From: Colimorpha sp002372855
Lineage (GTDB): Bacteria > Bacteroidota > Bacteroidia > Bacteroidales > P3
Assembly: GCA_946621635.1 (NCBI GenBank)
Contig: CAMOOR010000062.1
Span: forward strand, 1-10,014
Direction: 5' to 3'
DNA: 10,014 bases
Part shown: piece by piece, positions 1-6,171 of the stretch
Position numbering within the stretch: the first letter of the stretch is position 1
Layout: each line of letters begins with the position of its first letter
Notes under the pieces: model-generated
Database searches by the model: none
Seen by the model: the letters and a program-made list of their open reading frames with translations, nothing else
What the model was told of the DNA's origin: nothing
Position numbers and translations under genes: made by a program

Positions 1-4
1 AAGA

Positions 5-55
5 ACGATATAAGAAATGCCGAATTATGTACCTCTTCGACCCCTCTCGGACCCC
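5..55. repeat. 51 bp terminal inverted repeat, left copy
   Basis: These 51 bases are an exact reverse complement of 9964-10014 at the other end of the window. The outermost four bases on the left lie outside the match. No transposase or integrase is encoded between the copies. The likeliest reading is that this is a dispersed chromosomal repeat at which the contig stops at both ends. A linear element or composite transposon with terminal repeats is possible but unsupported. The repeat carries a short open stretch starting MYLFDPSRTP in both copies, which I do not regard as a gene. Confidence 0.85.
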
Positions 56-58
56 ATC

Positions 59-88
59 TGTAGAGACGCGGCATGCCGCGTCTCTACA
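59..88. repeat. Perfect 30 bp palindrome, REP-like
   Basis: A perfect palindrome with TGTAG at each end, a GAGACGCGG arm and a GCATGC centre. The identical 30 bp sequence recurs at 331-360, so the two copies bracket the pair of 109 bp units. In DNA it could form a cruciform and in RNA a 13-15 bp stem. The GTAG head followed by a hairpin resembles REP sequences mobilised by RAYT transposases, but no such transposase is encoded here. Confidence 0.85.
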
Positions 89-112
89 TTGGGGGTGGGA
101 GATGTCCTCGTC

Positions 113-221
113 TGTAGAGACGCAGCGTGCTGCGTCTCCCGGTAGACAAGGATTTGTTATTGTCGACAAGGAGACGCAGCACGCTGCGTCTCTACGGTGG
201 GGGTGGGTGTTGGTTCTCGAT
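113..221. repeat. 109 bp tandem unit 1 (BIME-like inverted REP pair)
   Basis: The first of two 109 bp units. A forward REP-like element (114-139, beginning GTAG and containing GACGCAGC-GT-GCTGCGTC) and its exact reverse complement (170-195) flank a 30 bp spacer. A G-rich segment (196-221, GGTGGGGGTGGG at its start) completes the unit. The arrangement REP, spacer, inverted REP matches what is called a BIME in enterobacteria. Each arm is itself a near-palindrome, so the unit can fold as two small hairpins or one long one. Confidence 0.8.
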
Positions 222-330
222 TGTAGAGACGCAGCGTGCTGCGTCTCCCGGTAGACAAGGTTTTGTTCCTGTCGACAAGGAGACGCAGCACGCTGCGTCT
301 CTACGGTGGGGGTGGGTGTTGGTTCACGAT
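222..330. repeat. 109 bp tandem unit 2 (BIME-like inverted REP pair)
   Basis: The second unit, offset from the first by exactly 109 bp and nearly identical. The arms at 223-248 and 279-304 are unchanged. The few differences lie in the spacer (around 261-270) and near the end of the unit. Conservation of the arms against drift in the spacer suggests that either the arms are under constraint or the duplication is recent. A third unit would start at 331, but there the palindrome 331-360 takes over. Confidence 0.8.
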
Positions 331-360
331 TGTAGAGACGCGGCATGCCGCGTCTCTACA
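331..360. repeat. Perfect 30 bp palindrome next to the A2M stop codon
   Basis: Identical to the palindrome at 59-88. It ends 8 bp downstream of the stop codon of the alpha-2-macroglobulin-like gene, which is read on the minus strand. The transcript would therefore carry a very strong hairpin right after its coding sequence. There is no T-run after the stem on the minus strand, so it is not a canonical intrinsic terminator. Protection of the 3' end or Rho-dependent termination are plausible roles, both inferred. Confidence 0.8.
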
Positions 361-368
361 GATGGGGC

Positions 369-3300
369 TCAGCGGACCTCGAGGCGCTGGGCAGGGGCCG
401 TGGCGCGGAACTCGGGGGCGTACATGCACTGCATGGTGACGGGGCCGGCGAGGAAGGCGCCGGGATTGGTGACATAGACGTCGTATTCAACCACATAGTG
501 GCCTTTCTCGAGGCGGTTGATGTAGCAGTGGGTGGCGGTGTTCTTGACCTCGACGTAGTAGCGCAGGCCTTGGTTCCAGCGCCATCCGGCACGGGTGCTG
601 ACAGGCTCGACGCAGGCGGGACGGCCGTCGATGAGCTCGAGGTATTCCATGGCGCGGTCGCAGCTGATTTCGATGCGGACCTTGACGCGTTCGCCGACCT
701 TCCAGGTACCGATGTAGGTGCGTTTGAGGGTGATGCCGGTTTCGGAGGCGGGGATGCGGTCCATGTCGTCGGTGTACTGGTAGTAGACCGAGGCCCAGGC
801 GATGCCGGGGGTCGACTTGCGGAGGGTTATGGTGCTGTCGCCGAGGGCGATGATGCTGTCCAGCGCGGGGCCCGCCCAGCGTTGGGAGCGGTACTGCTCC
901 AGGCCTTCGTCGGGGGCCACGAGGTCGACGCCGCAGAGGCGGAGGGAGGCCGGAGGTTCCGGAGGTTCCGGATTATTCGGATTTTCCGGATTGTCCGGAT
1001 TGTCCGGGGTGAGGAGGGCTTCGATGGCGCGGACGGTGGCGCGGTCGTTGCCCCAGTGGTTGGTCTGTTTTTGTTTGAGGAGCCACTGCTGCATGAGGGC
1101 GATGCTGAGGGTGTCCTGGGGCGTCACCTCGCGGAAGGCGCGGATGAGGAGGGCCTGGGTCTCGATGGGGCGCTGGTACCAGAAGTAGGACGCGCGGTTG
1201 TCGCGCCAGTAGAGGCCCATTTCGTCGCTCTGGAGACTCTTCTCCTTGAGGCGGCGGATGAGGTCGCGGGCGGCCTTTTTGTCGCCGTGGCGCTGGAAAA
1301 TGAGGGCCAGCTGGGCCTGGGTGTAGAGGTTGTCGTAGGTTTTGTAGTTCTTCAGGGCGTTGGAGTAGTAGAAGCGGTAGGCCTCGGTCGACGCTTTGCC
1401 GTAGAAGGAGCGGGTGTAGAGGTAGTCGATGTTGTCCGGCTGCCAGTTATAGCCCTTCTTGAGGTAGGGCTTGATGTATTTGTCGTAGTGGCGCTGCTGC
1501 TCGCGGTCGAGGTAGCTGAGAGCCTGGTCAGTGTTAAGTGTTAAGTGGTCAGTGTTAAGTGTTAAGTGGCCGAGGGTTTGGAGGATCTGCTGGGTGGTCC
1601 AGGGCGAGCTTTCGCTTTCGGGCATCCAGCCCCATCCGCCGTCGCTGTTCTGGCGGGCGGCGAGCTGGGCGGCGGAGCGCTCCAGGCTCTCGGCCAGGCG
1701 TGTGGAGTCGAAGTAGAGGGCCATCTGGCGGCGTTGGTCGGCTTCGGCCTCGGCATCGCGCAGCCAGGGGGTGGCCTCGAGAAGGGTGCGCTTGACGTCC
1801 TCGTTCATCTGCAGGGAAACCTCGGTGCCTCCACGCACGGCCTCAGCACGAAGCATCGGGGCCAGGGGCTTCACCAGGGAGGCCGCGAGGGTGTTGACGT
1901 AGAGGCGGTTGGCGAGGTAGGTGGAGGAGGGGTTTTCGTATTCCTGCAGGTAGGGCATGGCCTTGACGGCGAGCCAGACGGGGCTGGCCGTCAGCTCGGC
2001 GCCGAGGAAATGGGGCTCGGCCGAAGGCGAGTGGAAAGCGGAAAGTGGAAAGTGGGAAGTTTTTGTGCCTTTGCCGTTGATGTAGAGCGAGCGGCTGACG
2101 GTGACGGCCTGGCGGTCGGAGACGACGGGTATTTGGCCGCGCTCGCCGTCGGAATAAGTGTTTAGTGTTGAGTGTTTAGTGTTTAGTGGGTGGGCGGTGG
2201 CGGTGATGGTGTAGGTGGCGACGTAGACGTTGCGGGGCACTTCGACGTCGAACGTCACCTGCGCGACGTCCTTCACTGTGGTGTGCTCGGTGTGGCGGCA
2301 GAGGGTGTCGCCGGTGGCGGCGTCGGTGAGGAGGAAGCGCACCTCGACGGGCCATTCTTCGTTCTTCATTCTCAATTCTTCATTCAGAACGACCTTAGCC
2401 ATAAGCACCGTGCTGTCGCCGTGGCGGAGGAAACGGGGGATGTTGGGCTGCACCATGAGGGGCTTGGAGGTGACGAGGGTGCGGTCGAGGGTGCCGATGC
2501 GGAGGTCGTCGGTGAAGGCCAGGCCCTGGAGGCGCCAGCGAGTGAGCAGTTCGGGCACACGGAAGCGGTAGGTGGCGGTGCCGGTGGAGTCGGTGCGGAG
2601 GTCGGCCACGAAGAAGGCCAGGGTGTTGAGGTTGGTGCGAAGCTGCACCTCGGGCTGTCCGCCGTCGGCATCATCCATACCGGTTTGAAGCACCTCCTCT
2701 TCCTCGGAGGACTGCAGGACGCTGGCCTTGGAGGCTGTGCGTGCTCGCACGTTGCCTTGCAGGGAGTTCTTAACGTTGGCGCCGCGGGCGGCAGCGGGGG
2801 CGGCCTCGTCGAGGACCTCGGCGTCGATAGACAGTTCACTGGCGACTTCCAACATGGGAGCGTTCTTGTACATGCGTCGGTGTGGATAGAAAAGGCCGTA
2901 GCTTCCCGAAAGGCCGTCGAAGAGGGTGTATTCGTAGGTGTGGAAGGGGGTGGATTTCAGGCCGGGCAGATGCTCGTAGTAGCCGTTAATATAAATGGTG
3001 TTGTTGTCTACCCAATAGAAGGGGCGCCCGTAGGTGCCGCGCCAGGGGCGCAGGCTCCAGTTGCCGGCAGAGCCGTAGGAGCTGAGGGCGTCGTCGTACA
3101 TGGTCATGATTACATCGCTTTCCACTTTCCGCTTTCCACTTTCCACTCGTATGGTCCATTCCTCCTCTTGGCCGGGCTGGAGTTTGTCGCGGAAGGTGGT
3201 GATGTCGACTTGGAGCTTCTTGTGCTCGAAGGGGACGTCGATATGCTGGCGCCACTCCTCCTTCACGCCCTCGCGCACGACCATCAGATGGAGGTTGAAA

Positions 3301-6041
3301 CCGCCGAGCATGGAGGTGTCCACGGGGATGGAGAGGCTCTTGATGCGGCGGCCTGCCGGGAGCCAGCGGGTGTCGCGCAGCTCGCCGTTCGGGCCGCTGA
3401 GGGTGTAGTAGAAGCGCGCGCCTTCGTAGGCCGAGCCGTAGCGCAGGGTGAGGCGGCCGCCGGGGAGGACGGACAACCCCTCCGCCTGCGGCACCTCCCC
3501 TGCATCAGGGGAGGAGTTTGCGACATCGGCCCAGAGGAGTTCGTTGCCCACGGTCCGGCGTTCGTCGGGCAGGGTGAGCAGGAGGGTATAGAGGGTGTCG
3601 GAGACTGTGCCGTCGCTGGCCACAATGCGGTAGACGCCGGAGGGGAGTTTCTTGTCGTCGAGGCGGACGGTGGTGCGCTCCGAGGAGCCGTCGGTACTGG
3701 CGATGACGACATGCTGGAAATCGGTCTTGGCATCGCGGTAGCCGGCCTCTCCGGCCGAATAGGCAAAGGCGGGGAAGAGGCGGCGGAACTCGTCGCGGCC
3801 GAGGGCCATGCGGGCCTCGGGGTTGTTCTTAATCATGGGATGCTCCAGCCGCAGGGTGTCGTTCAGCAGGAGGCGCATCACGTTGACGCTCACCTTGCCC
3901 TTCAGCGGACGGCCGGAGAGGTCGGTGTAGGAGAACGATACCTCGCTGAGGGAACGGACGTTGGGCTGCATACCGTCGAGCTGCAGGCGTACATTCTCGC
4001 GGCCGATGGTGAGGAAGGTGTTGGCGTCGTGGGTCTCGCCGTTGAGGTCGGTCACCTCAACAAAGATGCCAAACTGGAAGGTGGATCGGCGCGAGAGGTC
4101 GACGCTGCTATCGGGCTGGGGAGTGAAGGTGATGTCGAAGGTGCCATCGGAGGAGGCGGTGGTGCTGTCGTTGGCCACCTCGACGGGTGCGAACCATTTC
4201 CAACGCCAATAGCCTTGGCGGACAACATGGTATTTCACCTTGGCGCCGGAGAGGGAGGCTCCGCTGTAGGCCGTGGCGCGGCCGCGGATAGTGACAGGAC
4301 GGCCGAAGGCGGGAGCCTCGTCGGCGGCGGCAAGCGCCGGGTCGTCCAGGCTGACCATGAACTTCGGCTGCTTGTATTCCTCCACGCGGAGAGACATGTA
4401 TTGACTGATGCCGTCGCTCTTCACCCATACAGGCCACTGTCCGGCCAGACCGTCGACGGGCAGGACGTAGGTGGCGGAGGCCACGCCGTGGGCGTCGGTC
4501 GTCACCTGCAAATTGGCGCGTTGCTTGTCATTGGGATCATTGACCTTGAATGAAACTTCGCGGCCGGCGAGGGTGCGTCCGTCGAGGCCGTCGCTCTCAT
4601 AGATGATGGCGGCGAGGTGTACAGTGTCGCCCGGGCGGTAGATGGGTCGATCGGTGATACAGTGGAACTCGCGGGAACGAATGTTCCCAATTTCACTACT
4701 GTAGAACCAAGTATTGCGTTTGAAGGTGTGTCCACCTCGGCGGATACGCAGGGTGATATTAGAGGAAAGTTTCTTTTTTTTACTGAAACGGAAGCATCCG
4801 TTGGCATCGGTGACTGCGGTGTCGCGAATGTCCCGATAGCCTATGCCCACCACCTGCTGGCCGGAGACGGGTTCGCCGCTGACGGCATCGACCATCTGGA
4901 GGATATCGCCGTTGACGTTCAGCATGAAGTCGCAGCAGTCGAACGACATGCGGGCGCAGTCCTCGTCCTCCTTGCCGTCGGTCGAGGCCACGAGGATGTA
5001 GTTGCCCATCGTCAGCGGCGGCAGGTCGAAGAGGGCGCTCTGCTGGTGGTGTGTGCCGTCGTCGACCACATCGACGGTCCACCGCTTCACCGGCTTGGGG
5101 GGATTGTTGATGAATCCGCGGAAAGAGCTGCCGTCGTAGGGGTAGAGCGAGAAGTGGATACGGCTGAGGTTGAAGTAGTTCACCTTGCAGAGCGACGGGC
5201 GTCCGGGATAGACCACAACATCGTTGGCGCCTGCGAAGGACAAACGGCGGGCAAGGATGCCGTTGCGGATGTCGGCACAGGCGGCGGCGTCCTCGCTCTT
5301 GGGGAAGAGGGCGATGGCAGTGTCGCAGTAGCGCACCGCCTCGATGTGGCGGTCGTGGTCGGCCAGCCAGGATGCCATCCGGCGGTAGAAGTCCGGCACC
5401 ATGGGGCATTTGCTGCCGCGATATTTGTTGATGTAGCGCTGCAGGGTGCCCTCGCCGCCCCAGCCGTTGGGGTTGGATGATTCGAGGGCGTCCAGGAGGT
5501 CCATGTCGAGACTGATGCGGATGGCGTCGTCGTCGCCCTGGTGGAAGTCTATGAGCTTCTGCAGCAAAGCAAGTTGTTTCTCCTGGTCGCCGGTATTGCG
5601 TATCACAGCCCATGCCACCACGTCGAACGCCGTGGGCGTAAGGTTGACACCCTTGCGCTCCCCCTTCTCGCAGAAGGGTTCCAAGCGCGAGGCAGGGGTC
5701 TGCTTGAGCAACGCCTCGTCCATCAGCGCCGAATCCGCCACGCCGAGGAAAGCATAGCACACCGCACGCTCCAACGCCTCCAGACGGGGCAGGATGGAGC
5801 GGTAGCGCGCTTTGGCGCTGTCGAGGGCGTCCTCCTGGTACATGCCGGCGGCCTCGCTCATATAGTAGGCCGACGCCAGCAGGTCGGTACTGTTCCTGGT
5901 GGTCTTGAACACCTTCTCGGCCTGGGCATAGGCCGTCTTGTAGGAACCGTCGCCAATCAGCTTCTCGATGTTCTTCCAGTTGGTCTGCGCACCGACGGGC
6001 AAAGCCGCCAGCAGCGCAAGGGCTATGACAAGTCGTTTCAT
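369..6041 (-). CDS. Alpha-2-macroglobulin family protein, exported, thioester-less
   Basis: A large exported protein of 1890 residues. Eukaryotic and enterobacterial relatives trap proteases; this one presumably acts in the periplasm or at the outer membrane. The start gives a clean Sec signal peptide (about 1-19, ending LPVGAQ) without a lipobox. A helical, TPR-like region follows (about 20-260), then a carboxypeptidase-regulatory-like or MG domain (about 382-420), an MG2 domain with DRPIYRPGDTV (464-474), and MG3 starting at VEEYKQPKF. A low-complexity Ala- and Glu-rich segment (about 1075-1140), with Arg/Lys sites, sits where bait regions lie. The A2M domain (about 1140-1215) has TRWRLQGLAF and PRFLRHGD. 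The alpha-alpha toroid region includes DGGWGW, and a C-terminal MG-type domain ends the protein. At the thioester position the sequence is EYENPSSTY (about 1367-1375), so Cys, Glu and Gln are all absent. Several coding stretches are translated dispersed repeats, listed separately. No clear promoter is visible upstream. Confidence 0.93.
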   Translation of the reverse strand: MKRLVIALALLAALPVGAQTNWKNIEKLIGDGSYKTAYAQAEKVFKTTRNSTDLLASAYYMSEAAGMYQEDALDSAKARYRSILPRLEALERAVCYAFLGVADSALMDEALLKQTPASRLEPFCEKGERKGVNLTPTAFDVVAWAVIRNTGDQEKQLALLQKLIDFHQGDDDAIRISLDMDLLDALESSNPNGWGGEGTLQRYINKYRGSKCPMVPDFYRRMASWLADHDRHIEAVRYCDTAIALFPKSEDAAACADIRNGILARRLSFAGANDVVVYPGRPSLCKVNYFNLSRIHFSLYPYDGSSFRGFINNPPKPVKRWTVDVVDDGTHHQQSALFDLPPLTMGNYILVASTDGKEDEDCARMSFDCCDFMLNVNGDILQMVDAVSGEPVSGQQVVGIGYRDIRDTAVTDANGCFRFSKKKKLSSNITLRIRRGGHTFKRNTWFYSSEIGNIRSREFHCITDRPIYRPGDTVHLAAIIYESDGLDGRTLAGREVSFKVNDPNDKQRANLQVTTDAHGVASATYVLPVDGLAGQWPVWVKSDGISQYMSLRVEEYKQPKFMVSLDDPALAAADEAPAFGRPVTIRGRATAYSGASLSGAKVKYHVVRQGYWRWKWFAPVEVANDSTTASSDGTFDITFTPQPDSSVDLSRRSTFQFGIFVEVTDLNGETHDANTFLTIGRENVRLQLDGMQPNVRSLSEVSFSYTDLSGRPLKGKVSVNVMRLLLNDTLRLEHPMIKNNPEARMALGRDEFRRLFPAFAYSAGEAGYRDAKTDFQHVVIASTDGSSERTTVRLDDKKLPSGVYRIVASDGTVSDTLYTLLLTLPDERRTVGNELLWADVANSSPDAGEVPQAEGLSVLPGGRLTLRYGSAYEGARFYYTLSGPNGELRDTRWLPAGRRIKSLSIPVDTSMLGGFNLHLMVVREGVKEEWRQHIDVPFEHKKLQVDITTFRDKLQPGQEEEWTIRVESGKRKVESDVIMTMYDDALSSYGSAGNWSLRPWRGTYGRPFYWVDNNTIYINGYYEHLPGLKSTPFHTYEYTLFDGLSGSYGLFYPHRRMYKNAPMLEVASELSIDAEVLDEAAPAAARGANVKNSLQGNVRARTASKASVLQSSEEEEVLQTGMDDADGGQPEVQLRTNLNTLAFFVADLRTDSTGTATYRFRVPELLTRWRLQGLAFTDDLRIGTLDRTLVTSKPLMVQPNIPRFLRHGDSTVLMAKVVLNEELRMKNEEWPVEVRFLLTDAATGDTLCRHTEHTTVKDVAQVTFDVEVPRNVYVATYTITATAHPLNTKHSTLNTYSDGERGQIPVVSDRQAVTVSRSLYINGKGTKTSHFPLSAFHSPSAEPHFLGAELTASPVWLAVKAMPYLQEYENPSSTYLANRLYVNTLAASLVKPLAPMLRAEAVRGGTEVSLQMNEDVKRTLLEATPWLRDAEAEADQRRQMALYFDSTRLAESLERSAAQLAARQNSDGGWGWMPESESSPWTTQQILQTLGHLTLNTDHLTLNTDQALSYLDREQQRHYDKYIKPYLKKGYNWQPDNIDYLYTRSFYGKASTEAYRFYYSNALKNYKTYDNLYTQAQLALIFQRHGDKKAARDLIRRLKEKSLQSDEMGLYWRDNRASYFWYQRPIETQALLIRAFREVTPQDTLSIALMQQWLLKQKQTNHWGNDRATVRAIEALLTPDNPDNPENPNNPEPPEPPASLRLCGVDLVAPDEGLEQYRSQRWAGPALDSIIALGDSTITLRKSTPGIAWASVYYQYTDDMDRIPASETGITLKRTYIGTWKVGERVKVRIEISCDRAMEYLELIDGRPACVEPVSTRAGWRWNQGLRYYVEVKNTATHCYINRLEKGHYVVEYDVYVTNPGAFLAGPVTMQCMYAPEFRATAPAQRLEVR
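952..1005 (-). repeat. 9-nt period tract encoding a Pro-rich linker in the A2M gene
   Basis: Six tandem 9-nt units on the plus strand: GGAGGTTCC twice, GGATTATTC, GGATTTTCC, then GGATTGTCC twice. Read on the minus strand they give DNP, DNP, ENP, NNP, EPP and EPP (residues about 1680-1697). Because the period is three codons, copy-number change would not shift the frame. The stretch lies between the toroid region and the C-terminal domain and is probably a flexible linker. Confidence 0.85.
1526..1567 (-). repeat. Heptamer tract ACTTAAC in the A2M gene (6 units)
   Basis: Read on the coding strand, this is six exact heptamers: ACTTAAC twice then ACTGACC, and the same 21 bp again. It is translated as HLTLNTD twice in the toroid region. 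The unit ACTTAAC is the same as in the intergenic tract at 9041-9080. At 42 nt the tract happens to be a multiple of three. Confidence 0.9.
2031..2058 (-). repeat. Heptamer tract GTGGAAA/ACTTTCC in the A2M gene (4 units)
   Basis: Four units of 7 nt on the plus strand: GTGGAAA, GCGGAAA, GTGGAAA and GTGGGAA. The coding strand reads the ACTTTCC sense, giving a peptide around SHFPLSAFHS (residues about 1328-1337). The same family occurs at 3117-3144 in the opposite orientation relative to the gene. Confidence 0.85.
2153..2187 (-). repeat. Heptamer tract ACTAAAC in the A2M gene (4-5 units)
   Basis: On the coding strand the units are ACTAAAC, ACTAAAC, ACTCAAC, ACTAAAC and a degenerate ACTTATT. They are translated as PLNTKHSTLNTYSD (residues about 1285-1297), downstream of the A2M domain. 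The unit differs from ACTTAAC at one position, so the two tracts belong to related families. Confidence 0.85.
2354..2387 (-). repeat. Heptamer tract ATTCTTC in the A2M gene (4-5 units)
   Basis: Plus-strand units are ATTCTTC, GTTCTTC, ATTCTCA, ATTCTTC and a partial ATTCAG. The minus-strand translation is NEELRMKNEEW (residues about 1219-1230), a charged insertion immediately after the conserved A2M-domain segment that ends in KVVL. Confidence 0.85.
3117..3144 (-). repeat. Heptamer tract ACTTTCC/GTGGAAA in the A2M gene (4 units)
   Basis: Plus-strand units are GCTTTCC, ACTTTCC, GCTTTCC and ACTTTCC. Translation on the minus strand is VESGKRKVES (residues about 967-976). The family is that of 2031-2058 but inverted relative to the coding direction, so the same repeat is used in two orientations within one gene. 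Confidence 0.85.
3475..3519 (-). repeat. Translated hairpin repeat element in the A2M gene
   Basis: A 45 bp segment with 9 bp perfect arms, CCTCCCCTG (3494-3502) and CAGGGGAGG (3506-3514), and a 3 nt loop. A pyrimidine-rich end, CCCCTCCGCC, follows on the outer side. From memory, this combination resembles a GC-rich dispersed element common between genes in Bacteroidetes and other phyla; a search would be needed to confirm it. In the gene it is translated as SSPDAGEVPQAEGLS (residues about 842-856) and looks like an insertion in a loop. Confidence 0.6.
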
Positions 6042-6063
6042 TGTTTCAATTGTTTATTCTTTT

Positions 6064-6116
6064 GCCGGCGGGACGCCGGCGCTCCATACTAAAAAGGCGG
6101 GACGCCGGCGCTCCAT
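6064..6116. repeat. Paired 21 bp GC-rich repeat between the A2M and OmpA-domain genes
   Basis: Two exact copies of a 21 bp sequence lie at 6067-6087 and 6096-6116, 29 bp apart. The core is GGGACGCCGGCGCTCCAT. The left copy is extended so that GCCGGCG-GGA-CGCCGGC (6064-6080) forms a 7 bp stem. They lie in the leader of the alpha-2-macroglobulin-like gene, between the upstream terminator and its start codon, and would be part of its 5' untranslated region if transcription starts near 6120. The function is unknown. Confidence 0.75.
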
Positions 6117-6124
6117 CATATTAT

Positions 6125-6153
6125 AAAAAAAGAGACGCGTCATAACGCGTCTC
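6125..6153 (-). terminator. Intrinsic terminator of the OmpA-domain gene
   Basis: On the minus strand, 18 bp beyond the stop codon of the OmpA-domain gene, GAGACGCGT pairs with ACGCGTCTC (9 bp stem, 4 nt loop; 6132-6153). Seven T residues follow (6131-6125). This is a textbook Rho-independent terminator. It should separate the OmpA-domain gene from the alpha-2-macroglobulin-like gene. Its GAGACGC stem base is the same as in the palindromes at the left end. Confidence 0.85.
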
Positions 6154-6171
6154 CAATGTTGTTTCGTTCAA

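Noticed and set aside
113..330. CRISPR array
   Set aside because: Only two units, each 109 bp, with nearly identical spacers and long inverted arms; there are no cas genes.
27..477. Short open frames across the left-end repeats, one beginning MYLFDPSRTP
   Set aside because: Their residues are translations of the palindromes (repeated ETQHAAS-like peptides), there is no leader signal, and the same start appears in the inverted repeat at the other end.
345..1544. A 399-codon plus-strand open frame, and a longer one at 2190-4553
   Set aside because: They are antisense to the alpha-2-macroglobulin-like gene, Gly/Val/Ala/Glu-rich as expected of the complement of a high-GC gene, with no recognisable domain.
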